Source of the DNA: a virus
DNA length: 28,901 nt
Direction: 5' to 3' (one strand)
IMG/VR virus record: IMGVR_UViG_3300025889_000692
Span: 1 to 28,901 of that record
The position numbers and the translations under genes are program-made. Positions within the stretch are counted from its first letter, which is position 1. Every line of letters begins with the position of its first letter. Below are positions 22,276-28,775 of the stretch, piece after piece. The notes beneath the pieces are model-generated. The model saw only the letters and a list, made by a program, of their open reading frames with translations. It did not search any database and was not told the origin of the DNA.

Positions 22276-23717
22276 TTAAAAAACTCCTCCTTTCTCTTTT
22301 CTGCCTTGCCGGGATAGCTAACGCGCAGCAATGGATCGATCCCAATGCTTTTGTAAGGCGCGACGGTAGCCGAGCACTAACAGCCAATTGGGACGCTGGC
22401 AGCTTTCAAATTAGAGCAGAAACCTTCTTCGCGGACGTTGCTACCGGGACAGCCCCCCTTACGGTTAATAGCACCACCAAGGTTACTAACCTAAATGCTG
22501 ATCTGCTTGATGGCTTGGACAGTGGCGCTTGGATAAAAGTTGACGGCACCAGCACCACCACGGCGCCTATCCCTTTTGCGCAAGGTATTAGGCTGAATGA
22601 CGGGTCAGTGTCCAACCCTAGTTTGTCCTTTACTTCCTCAACAGACACCGGAATTTTTAGCCTTTCTAACAACCTTTATTTTGCGGTTGATGGCGAAACA
22701 ATTATCTCCTTAATCGACCCAGGTTTTTCAAGCGAATACGGAATGCGGATTGAAAAATATGGCGTTCGCATCATGACAAGCGGCCAGCCGTTTACCTTTG
22801 GAACTGATTATGGCGCTCCGTCTCTTACGGGAATAGTAAATACAGGTTTTTACATCTCTGGCGGCTTGGTCGGTGGCGGCGGCCTAAAGATGTATATATC
22901 AGGCGCAGCAGGCGACAGCTTCGATAATGCTGGCGAAAAAGTTTATATTAGTGGCGGCCTTGATAACACATTAGGCTCCGGATGGGTGCAGATTGGCACA
23001 GCCGGAGTTCCGTCTCATTGGTCAACATCCGTAGGGGCTGAAGATAACTTTTTCGTTGGCGGTGATTTTGAGGTTGATGGAACCTTATTTGCTGACGGCG
23101 CTCTAAATGTAGTCGGCACTACGACCCTAGCAACTTCCCTAACCGGCATCTTAAAAGCCACCTCTGGAGTAGTTGCAACTGCTTCAAGCTCTGACCTTCT
23201 AACAGCTATCGGCACAATTGATATTAGCAGCAACACCAATCTTGCTGTTACATCTCCGATAACCCTGACAGGCGACACGGTAGGCATCCAAAACGCAGCG
23301 GCGGATGGTTCAACTAAGGGTGCAGCTACTTTTACAGCGGCAGATTTTAACTCCAGCGCTGGCCTCATTTCGATTGACTACACAAACGGGCAAGCGGCCA
23401 GTGGTGCGAATAAAGGATTTTTAACTTCAGCAGATTGGACAACGTTTAATAATAAGGTAGCTACAACTCGCACCATTAATACAACCTCGCCGATAACAGG
23501 CGGCGGCGATTTGTCGGCTGATAGGACACTGGCTTTTGACCAAACCGCAAACTTTACCTGGAGCGGCACGCATAATTTTTCTGTTGGGCTGTCGGTAACT
23601 TCGGGCCAGAAGGTATACCTAGAAGGCGCTGGCAGCGACACCTACTTTTATTACGATTCTGGCTCAAGCAGCATAAAATTTTATGTGAACGGAGCCTTAG
23701 CAATGGAGCTAAAATGA
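22272..23717 (+). CDS. Tail fibre protein with apparent Sec signal peptide
   Basis: The 481-residue protein has fibre repeats typical of phages: TVNSTTKVTNLNADLLDGLD, then SFTSSTDTGIFS, and SPITGGGDLSADRTLAF. The N-terminus, MIKKLLLSLFCLAGIANA then QQ, has two Lys, a hydrophobic stretch and Ala-Asn-Ala before Gln, exactly the look of a type I signal peptide; no lipobox is evident. Tail fibres are normally assembled in the cytoplasm and do not need export. The start is fixed by an ATGA overlap with the upstream fibre gene. Cleavage or membrane anchoring would be unusual and is unproven; a hydrophobic attachment peptide is the simple alternative. Confidence 0.72.
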   Translation: MIKKLLLSLFCLAGIANAQQWIDPNAFVRRDGSRALTANWDAGSFQIRAETFFADVATGTAPLTVNSTTKVTNLNADLLDGLDSGAWIKVDGTSTTTAPIPFAQGIRLNDGSVSNPSLSFTSSTDTGIFSLSNNLYFAVDGETIISLIDPGFSSEYGMRIEKYGVRIMTSGQPFTFGTDYGAPSLTGIVNTGFYISGGLVGGGGLKMYISGAAGDSFDNAGEKVYISGGLDNTLGSGWVQIGTAGVPSHWSTSVGAEDNFFVGGDFEVDGTLFADGALNVVGTTTLATSLTGILKATSGVVATASSSDLLTAIGTIDISSNTNLAVTSPITLTGDTVGIQNAAADGSTKGAATFTAADFNSSAGLISIDYTNGQAASGANKGFLTSADWTTFNNKVATTRTINTTSPITGGGDLSADRTLAFDQTANFTWSGTHNFSVGLSVTSGQKVYLEGAGSDTYFYYDSGSSSIKFYVNGALAMELK

Positions 23718-24163
23718 CGATTGTTATTCCAGAAGATAGATACTTTGAGGGCTATCATTATGTCGGACGCTATACCGACTCGAATGAGACTGTAACAACT
23801 GCAGGGCTAAATACTTATTTCTCGCTTCCACAGAAAGGCTTCGCGCATGGCCTTTGTATGATTAGTCGAGCAAGTTCGGTTTATCACAGCTATATGTTTA
23901 AATTCACCGATTCGGCGGGCAAGGCTTTCGGCATCGGTGGTTTTGCGTCAAGCAGTACCAATACTTGGAGCGCGCGACCCTATGGCAGCAGTCAGATTTC
24001 AGATCTAGGGGCATTTACATCTTCAGGCATCTTATATCTTGTGGATATTTATATCGACGATGCTAATGAGAGGGTAGTTTTTAGTTGGGACACTACATCA
24101 GGCACTCCAACTTTAGATGCTACTGCCGATATTTGGGTAGCAAAAGGAGAGCTTGTAGCATGA
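23714..24163 (+). CDS. Unknown fibre-associated protein
   Basis: The 149-residue protein starts in an ATGA overlap with the fibre gene and ends in an ATGA overlap with the glycosyltransferase. It is beta-rich, with FAHGLCMISRASSVYHSYMF, FGIGGFASSSTNTW and YIDDANERVVFSW. This is a jelly-roll-like pattern, and proteins of this kind often act as fibre tips or accessory proteins. There is no recognised family. Coupled translation to the fibre gene suggests that the two products work together. Confidence 0.6.
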   Translation: MTIVIPEDRYFEGYHYVGRYTDSNETVTTAGLNTYFSLPQKGFAHGLCMISRASSVYHSYMFKFTDSAGKAFGIGGFASSSTNTWSARPYGSSQISDLGAFTSSGILYLVDIYIDDANERVVFSWDTTSGTPTLDATADIWVAKGELVA

Positions 24164-25377
24164 TTATTTGGCACGTTACTACTGAGATTGCTATCCCCGG
24201 AATTTTTACCGGGGGCATGGGGTGCCATGTATGGAATATTGCTCGCGAACAGGCTCGACTAGGACATTATGTGAATGTTTTTTGTCCGCTTAAGTCCTCG
24301 GAGTATCGTGATGGAGTGGCTTTTACGCCTTGGGCTTATCATGTTCCAAAATTCGAGCACGAGTGCAGCTTTCAAGTCGAGGCAGCCAGGCGCACTGTCG
24401 CAAAGCTTTTTTCCGAGTGTGAAATTAAGCCGGATATCATCCATTGCCACGAGTGGGACGCCGCCCCTGTTGCGCTCGACTTAGCTCTTTTTCTTGGGGC
24501 TCCTTGCATCTCAACCTTGCATCTTTCCAATACTCTTAACCAAGAGTTTATGACGCCACATTTTCAAGAGCTTCATAGTTATTATCTTTGGTGGGAACAA
24601 GAAATGTTTCGGCGCTCAGATGCCACGATCGCCATTTCCGAGCATTATGCAAACTGGATAAAGCTTTTTAATCACGGCAAGCCGATTAGAACTATTCATA
24701 ACGGCGTCGATATCGACTCTTTTGTAAATGGAGTCGAAAAGCAAAAACCAGATAACCGTATTCTTGCGTTTTTTCATGGCCGTCTTTGCGGGCAAAAAGG
24801 CCTAGACATTATCGCTAGAGCGGCAAGGCAGACAGACGATATTTATTGGGTTATTGCCGGGCCAATGGCGGCCAAAGAGGACGGCCGGTGCATGGAGGAT
24901 GGCCTTCTCTCTGAGCTAAAAGGCTTAGAGCATAGCGGCAAGCTGCTTATGCCAGGAATGCTGTCTCAGGCCGAAATTGGTGCGTGGTTACGCGCTTGTG
25001 ATGTCGCAGTTTATCCACATAGGCGCGCTCCCTTTGATTGTGCAGTTTTGGAAGCAATGGCATGTGGAGCCGCAATTGTCACTACTGGAGTAGACGCTAT
25101 CACAGAATATTGCGAAAAAGATGTTGATGCACATTTTATTTCTCCCGATCCAGATTGTTTATTAATGTCGATTATGTGGCTAATGAACAATCCAGAAAGG
25201 AGAAAAAGGCTAGGTGTTTTTGCGCGCCAAAAAGCAAAGCAGTTTTCTTGGCAGCAATCTACGAAAGAAACAATTGAATTTTATGATGAGGTAATACATG
25301 GCAAAAATAAGACTGGATCAACGAGCGCCGATAGAAGAGGCCAGGCTAGCGGGATTTTACTGGACCAACATTGCTAG
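24160..25377 (+). CDS. GT4-like (GT-B fold) glycosyltransferase
   Basis: The product has 405 residues from ATG 24160 (ATGA overlap, AAGGAGA upstream). Sequence features are those of glycogen-synthase-type glycosyltransferases: FTGGMGCHVWNIAREQARLG near residue 17, IIHCHEWDAAP near 94, TIAISEHY at 156, TIHNGVDIDSF at 178, GRLCGQKGLD with Arg208 and Lys213 for donor phosphates, and VLEAMACGAAIVTTG at 296. The usual E-x7-E pair is incomplete: Ala290 stands where the first Glu is expected; Glu298 is kept. The last 25 residues coincide with the start of the next gene in another frame and look non-conserved. It could glycosylate a host surface polymer or a virion protein. Donor and acceptor are unknown. 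Confidence 0.85.
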   Translation: MIIWHVTTEIAIPGIFTGGMGCHVWNIAREQARLGHYVNVFCPLKSSEYRDGVAFTPWAYHVPKFEHECSFQVEAARRTVAKLFSECEIKPDIIHCHEWDAAPVALDLALFLGAPCISTLHLSNTLNQEFMTPHFQELHSYYLWWEQEMFRRSDATIAISEHYANWIKLFNHGKPIRTIHNGVDIDSFVNGVEKQKPDNRILAFFHGRLCGQKGLDIIARAARQTDDIYWVIAGPMAAKEDGRCMEDGLLSELKGLEHSGKLLMPGMLSQAEIGAWLRACDVAVYPHRRAPFDCAVLEAMACGAAIVTTGVDAITEYCEKDVDAHFISPDPDCLLMSIMWLMNNPERRKRLGVFARQKAKQFSWQQSTKETIEFYDEVIHGKNKTGSTSADRRGQASGILLDQHC

Positions 25378-25588
25378 AGAGGGGCAAGGGTATGGCGACG
25401 TTGCACAGATATATGTGCGGTTCGTTTTTGGCCGAGAAGTGAATGGTGTTTTTCAGCAATTCGGCTCGCGCGAATTTGCAATTAATCCTAGTAACTATGG
25501 AGCAGGGCTGCAAAACCTATTAAATCAAATTGAGACTGGGGCGTTGAATAGATTTGTAGCGGAATTTGGGGGAGCGGTGCAGCAATAA
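25298..25588 (+). CDS. Small unknown protein overlapping the glycosyltransferase
   Basis: This 96-residue ORF starts at ATG 25298 with GAGGT 5 nt upstream and overlaps the glycosyltransferase by 80 nt. The body (YGDVAQIYVRFVFGREVNGV, FGSREFAINPSNYG, LLNQIETGALNRFVAEF) is mixed alpha/beta without motifs. No signal peptide or membrane segment is seen. It is likely real because of its SD and because the glycosyltransferase C-terminus in the overlap is poorly conserved in style. Function is unknown. Confidence 0.6.
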   Translation: MAKIRLDQRAPIEEARLAGFYWTNIAREGQGYGDVAQIYVRFVFGREVNGVFQQFGSREFAINPSNYGAGLQNLLNQIETGALNRFVAEFGGAVQQ

Positions 25589-25621
25589 TGATTTCTAGCA
25601 TGACAAGTACACTATTAGTTC

Positions 25622-25682
25622 AGAAAGGAGGTTTTAACGGTGATTTCCCTCAGAGGCGACAGCTTTTGAAAGGAGGTGATCC
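25622..25682 (+). promoter_or_regulatory. Twin extended Shine-Dalgarno sequences with nine-codon mini-ORF
   Basis: AGAAAGGAGGT (25622-25632) and GAAAGGAGGTGATCC (25668-25682) match the complement of the bacterial 16S rRNA 3' end for 11 and 15 bases. The first is followed 7 nt later by GTG 25640, which opens a nine-codon ORF (start codon, then ISLRGDSF) ending in TGA 25667-25669, inside the second site. TTGAAAG (25666-25672) can pair with CTTTCAA (25688-25694), which would hide part of the second site. This looks like a translational leader or attenuator for the genes downstream, an inference. Confidence 0.6.
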
Positions 25683-25695
25683 TAAAGCTTTCAAG

Positions 25696-25758
25696 AATAG
25701 GGGGGTGCAAAATGGCTGATCTTCGGAGAAATACCGATGCGACCACACGCCCCCTATT
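25696..25758 (+). other. Stem-loop enclosing the start of the 35-codon ORF
   Basis: AATAGGGGG (25696-25704) pairs perfectly with CCCCCTATT (25750-25758). GTG (25705-25707) with CAC (25746-25748) adds three pairs if G25749 bulges. The loop holds the ATG at 25712 and the G-run that could serve as its SD is in the stem. It could control translation of the small ORF. Its long loop and lack of an adjoining T-tract make a terminator less likely. Confidence 0.55.
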
Positions 25759-25819
25759 TAGGTTTTTCATCTTGGTCATGCTAGACCTATTTAATAATTT
25801 TCATAAAAGGCTGTCATGA
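25712..25819 (+). CDS. 35-residue putative membrane peptide of the lysis region
   Basis: ATG 25712 opens 35 codons and stops at 25819, one base before the ATG of the next gene. The peptide has a charged N-terminus (MADLRRNTDATTRP), then a short hydrophobic stretch FRFFILVMLDLF and a basic end FHKRLS. In the same frame a GTG at 25676 inside the second extended SD would give 47 residues. Abutment with the next gene and the structured leader support a real gene, and position suggests a holin, antiholin or leader peptide. The hydrophobic segment is short for a transmembrane helix. Confidence is limited by length. Confidence 0.45.
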   Translation: MADLRRNTDATTRPLFRFFILVMLDLFNNFHKRLS

Positions 25820-26119
25820 ATGGAGAAACTAAACCGTGAATTTATTGCTAAGTTTATCGTCGGGGCTATTGGTTTGCTTGTCGGTCTGGCTGCTTATTTA
25901 CTCCATGATCGGTATAGCACAATCAGCCTTGCAGTCAGTGCTATCGAAAAGGACTTATCTAAGATTACTAACCGAGTGGAGTCACTTTATGAGATCTCGC
26001 TTCGGCTTAGGGTCGACGCAGACAAGTTCCACGAAATCCAATCCCAGCGGGGCGAACGGTTGGCACGATTAGAGGTGGAGGTGGAAAGGCTAAAAGAGAG
26101 AGCGTCTAAGAACAGATGA
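25820..26119 (+). CDS. Membrane-anchored coiled-coil protein, spanin or holin-like
   Basis: The 99-residue protein starts at ATG 25820, directly after the previous stop, with AAAAGG 9 nt upstream. Residues about 9-28 (AKFIVGAIGLLVGLAAYLLH) form one transmembrane helix. The rest is a coiled coil (ISLAVSAIEKDLSKITNRVE, ERLARLEVEVERLKERASKN). A short N-terminal anchor followed by a periplasmic coiled coil is the usual inner-membrane spanin layout; type III holins are an alternative. The next genes include the endolysin, which fits a lysis role. Another frame within it (25836-26072) encodes a hydrophobic ORF discussed separately. Confidence 0.65.
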   Translation: MEKLNREFIAKFIVGAIGLLVGLAAYLLHDRYSTISLAVSAIEKDLSKITNRVESLYEISLRLRVDADKFHEIQSQRGERLARLEVEVERLKERASKNR

Positions 26120-26169
26120 GATGTATTATTACTAAATTTATTAACTTTATTTTAGAGGGAACCATCATC

Positions 26170-26436
26170 ATGGCAACAATAGAGGAAGCAAACTCAAAGG
26201 CTGATGCGGCAGCAGCGGCCATAGCATTGTTTAATACTACCCTTGCAGAGGTTGGTGCTAAGCTTGACGAGATTCGGGCATTTATTACAGGCCTAGCGGG
26301 GCAGCCAGTTACTCAGGAGCAGCTTGACGCGCTAGTTGAAAAGCTTGGAGGCCTGCAGCAAGGGGCAGAGCAGGGGCAGGCAGCGGCGCAAGCGGTACTA
26401 GCCGAGACGGATGCGCTAGATGAGCCCGCCGTTTAA
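26170..26436 (+). CDS. Small Ala-rich helical protein in the lysis region
   Basis: ATG 26170 is preferred, with GAGGGA 9 nt upstream; ATG 26116 in the same frame overlaps the previous stop and would add 18 residues with a hydrophobic IITKFINFI stretch. The 88-residue form is Ala/Gln-rich and helical (SKADAAAAAIALFNTTLAEV, GLQQGAEQGQAAAQAVLAET) with no membrane segment. It overlaps the endolysin gene by 17 nt. Function is unknown; it could regulate lysis or be a small virion protein. Confidence 0.6.
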   Translation: MATIEEANSKADAAAAAIALFNTTLAEVGAKLDEIRAFITGLAGQPVTQEQLDALVEKLGGLQQGAEQGQAAAQAVLAETDALDEPAV

Positions 26437-26884
26437 TTGGTCGGAAAGATGGCCGCACTTTAAGCCCGATGAGATCTTCTCAGATCAGCAATTGGCGCTT
26501 TATCTGCGTGGCATCTTTCCTTATTCTTTTCGCTCTCTTGATAGACTGCATGATTTTCGTGTTTTTGTTGGACACCCCCTGATTTGTAACTCTGGGGGTA
26601 TGAATAGGCGCGGAGCTCGCAGCATCTCAGAGGTGATCGAAATTAATAGAAAGACAAGGGGGAGCCTTGCAGCCCACGGCTACTCCTTTCATCTTTGGTG
26701 CGCTTTCGATCTTAGCTGCCATGCCCTTTCCCCGGACGAGCTTTATGAAAAGGCCATAGCTTTTCAGCTCTGGGGCGGGATTGGGCGCTATGATACTTTT
26801 GTGCATGTTGATGATCGAGACAATATGAGCGGGCAGCCTACACTTTGGGACAATAGGACAGCGAATGCTAACGGGCCAAACTGA
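26420..26884 (+). CDS. Endolysin, M15-family zinc peptidase-like
   Basis: The 154-residue protein likely cuts peptidoglycan peptide bonds to release progeny. It resembles M15-type carboxypeptidase/endolysins: HFKPDEIFS at the start, RSLDRLHDFRVFVGHPLICN with a following SGG and Arg (about residues 38-64), YSFHLWCAFDLSC (88-100) and YDTFVHVDDR (124-133). Probable zinc ligands are His91, Asp97 and His129. The spacing between the first His and Asp is one residue shorter than the usual SxHxxGxAxD, so the exact metal site is slightly odd. No wall-binding domain or signal peptide is present, so it would need a holin. Confidence 0.75.
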   Translation: MSPPFNWSERWPHFKPDEIFSDQQLALYLRGIFPYSFRSLDRLHDFRVFVGHPLICNSGGMNRRGARSISEVIEINRKTRGSLAAHGYSFHLWCAFDLSCHALSPDELYEKAIAFQLWGGIGRYDTFVHVDDRDNMSGQPTLWDNRTANANGPN

Positions 26885-27158
26885 AAGCACTATAACCTTT
26901 GCATTCCGGCATCACAACGCGGGACTAGCTGACGGAGATTTTACAAAGACATTGTTAAAAGATGGCGTCGCTCAGGTTCAGACAATTACGATTAGCCAGG
27001 TTCAAACGGTTCCGGGCGGCGCTATTTATAAGGGTAGCTTTGCAACGGATTCGACAAGCGGTGCCTATTGGTTCTTGGATGTTGTAGAGGACGATGATCC
27101 AGTTGCGTCATATGTAGAAACATTCTACGTCCTGCCTCAATCTTTTTTTTTAGCTTAG
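26865..27158 (+). CDS. Unknown beta-rich protein, possibly extended by frameshift
   Basis: This 97-residue ORF overlaps the endolysin gene by 20 nt. It has beta-rich segments TESTITFAFRHHNAGL, AQVQTITISQVQTVP and GAYWFLDVVEDDDPV, like small phage Ig-like or structural accessory proteins. It ends PQSFFLA just after a run of nine T. The -1 frame is open beyond the stop, so a longer product may be made at that run or a sequencing error may have cut it. No family is recognised. Confidence 0.55.
   Translation: MLTGQTESTITFAFRHHNAGLADGDFTKTLLKDGVAQVQTITISQVQTVPGGAIYKGSFATDSTSGAYWFLDVVEDDDPVASYVETFYVLPQSFFLA
27143..27152 (+). promoter_or_regulatory. Poly-T slippery sequence, possible -1 frameshift site
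   Basis: Nine T are followed by A. In the upstream frame the codons TTT TTT TTA give T_TTT_TTA at 27146-27152, which permits a -1 slip. The -1 frame stays open to 27469. A hairpin CCTGAC (27184-27189) with GTCAGG (27194-27199) is further than the usual stimulator distance. A homopolymer sequencing error would look the same. Confidence 0.4.
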
Positions 27159-27469
27159 GGGTCACTCTCCCTAACATCTACTTCCTGACTGCTGTCAGGA
27201 GAACGGAATTATTAGCCGCAATCGTAGAGGCAACATTTTTGCCTAAGCTGGTAGAAGAAACCTTGCTAGCGGGGCCAAGCTTCCCTGAGTTTGAGGCAAT
27301 GGTGAGGCGAACAACCTTTATAGCATTTCAAAGGGATTTTTCAATTTCACTAAAGAGGCTAAACACCTCCTTTAAAGCGCAAGAAAGGAATTTGATCTAT
27401 GGACAGGGGAACGACCGATCCGAGCATACATTACAAACAGCCGAGCGAAAAACATACACTAACGGTTGA
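27152..27469 (+). CDS. Open -1 frame extension after the poly-T run
   Basis: Read from 27152 this frame gives about 105 residues before TGA 27467-27469, including NIYFLTAVRRTELLAAIVEA and FEAMVRRTTFIAFQRDFSIS. It has hydrophobic and charged residues in a pattern expected of a real protein. No ATG opens it; the first plausible start is TTG 27239 with a weak AGAGGC upstream, which would give 76 residues. A frameshift fusion with the upstream ORF would give about 201 residues. The end overlaps the next gene by 71 nt. No family is recognised. Confidence 0.4.
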   Translation, partial: SLGVTLPNIYFLTAVRRTELLAAIVEATFLPKLVEETLLAGPSFPEFEAMVRRTTFIAFQRDFSISLKRLNTSFKAQERNLIYGQGNDRSEHTLQTAERKTYTNG

Positions 27470-27725
27470 TTACACCAATAGGCTGCCGGATAGCGTTACG
27501 CTTTCAATGGCTAGCATGACGGCTCTTAATCTGAGAACCAGGGCTGATGCTACTTCCAATATCGTTACCGGCACCAGCATGACAGTTGATGCAGATGGCC
27601 TAACAGCTTCGGGGCAGGTAAAAAACGGGGTGGCGGGGGAAAGGTTCAAGCTTACTGTTTCGGCGCTCTTAAGTAATACGGACGTGTACCAAGATGAGAT
27701 AATTTTGGAGATAAACGAGAAATGA
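27399..27725 (+). CDS. Small Ig-like/phage structural protein
   Basis: The 108-residue protein starts at ATG 27399 with AAAGGA 10 nt upstream. The sequence HTLTVDYTNRLPDSVTLSMA, then SNIVTGTSMTV and GQVKNGVAGERFKLTVSALL, shows the strand pattern of a small Ig-like domain common in phage accessory proteins, with the final YQDEIILEINEK as the last strand. It overlaps the preceding frame by 71 nt and the following gene by ATGA. It may be a virion-decorating domain. Confidence 0.6.
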   Translation: MDRGTTDPSIHYKQPSEKHTLTVDYTNRLPDSVTLSMASMTALNLRTRADATSNIVTGTSMTVDADGLTASGQVKNGVAGERFKLTVSALLSNTDVYQDEIILEINEK

Positions 27726-28735
27726 CGATATTTGGCTGTGATTATCTTGGCGGCAAGCATTTTCAAAAGGCGATGATCCAGAATCATCCAGCAGGCTGGA
27801 GCGCGGGCATATTCCTTAGAACTTTCGGCGATGCTCGAAAGACGGTGGAGGCAATGGTTAAGAGCGAAAAGTTTAGCCATATCGTTGTGCATTTAGCGCC
27901 GTTTGATAATTCGCATAAATATCCAATTAGCAAGCTTAAGCCTCAGCTTAAGAAGGATTTAAAATGGATTAACGACCTTCCTTTTACCGTATGGCCATCA
28001 TTTTTCTGTGAACACAATCACAGCTCTAAAGTAATAAGCGATTTATATGAAGAGCTGCATAACATTGCTCCAATGAGGAAATATGTTAATTCAATCTGGA
28101 AGGGTGGCGAGTCAGGCAACATGATAACCGAGGTTCATATTCCGAGCTCTAAGCAATTACCCAAGAAACCAAAACAACCTTACTTAATTTCGTTCGACGG
28201 CTTTGGCGGCGATGGTTCTGGCAATTTCACCGACACCGATATCGAAACGATTCTAAATAAGTACTCTGACGCGATTTCTATTAGATGGTGGGACTTTAAG
28301 TGTAACGGCAAGATGCGATGGGATGATAAAACGCCAGTTAGTCAAAGAAAATATTGGCCCGACAAGCACTACTTACTAACCCGTCATCAAATGATGAAGC
28401 AAAGGGAAGGTGTTGTAAGTTGGCCTAAGACTGCGCTTTATAAACCTAGTAGCGATTATCATATAGGCGGTTCAAACAAAGATGGAAAGGCAATGGTGAT
28501 TCTGCCGGTTAAAAAGGCGTCAGTGCAAGTTAGAGATTCAGCCGGAAATGTTATCGACCAAATGCAAAGATTTCAGCCGGACTTTGAAGGCCCGCCAAAG
28601 GGTGCTAGGTATTATTCGCAGAAGTACAGCTATCAAATCGCTGATGCAGCTCGCGCTAAAACTGGCAGCTCACTAATCAAGATTGACGACATGCCAGCAA
28701 CTGACGGAAATTTACGTTCAGGTTTATTTCGTTAA
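27722..28735 (+). CDS. Unknown 337-residue protein
   Basis: The gene begins in an ATGA overlap. The protein has FGCDYLGGKHFQKAMIQ at the start, MVKSEKFSHIVVHLAPFDNS, DLPFTVWPSFFCEHNHSS, and KQPYLISFDGFGGDGSGNFT in the middle. Alternating strands and helices with several conserved-looking Asp, Glu, His and Trp residues suggest an enzyme, perhaps a TIM-barrel hydrolase-like fold. The C-terminal 70 residues (VQVRDSAGNVIDQMQRFQPD) look like a separate small domain. No signal peptide or membrane segment is seen. No family is recognised and a function is not assigned. Confidence 0.6.
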   Translation: MTIFGCDYLGGKHFQKAMIQNHPAGWSAGIFLRTFGDARKTVEAMVKSEKFSHIVVHLAPFDNSHKYPISKLKPQLKKDLKWINDLPFTVWPSFFCEHNHSSKVISDLYEELHNIAPMRKYVNSIWKGGESGNMITEVHIPSSKQLPKKPKQPYLISFDGFGGDGSGNFTDTDIETILNKYSDAISIRWWDFKCNGKMRWDDKTPVSQRKYWPDKHYLLTRHQMMKQREGVVSWPKTALYKPSSDYHIGGSNKDGKAMVILPVKKASVQVRDSAGNVIDQMQRFQPDFEGPPKGARYYSQKYSYQIADAARAKTGSSLIKIDDMPATDGNLRSGLFR

Positions 28736-28775
28736 CTCGTGTAGGGCAATAACGCCCCGTATGGAGATTAATTAT

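Noticed and set aside
27182-27201. Hairpin CCTGAC/GTCAGG as a terminator or frameshift stimulator
   Set aside because: No T-tract follows it, and it lies about 30 nt after the poly-T run, further than normal stimulators.
28744-28757. GGGC/GCCC hairpin between the last two genes as a terminator
   Set aside because: Only four base pairs with a six-base loop and no T-tract.
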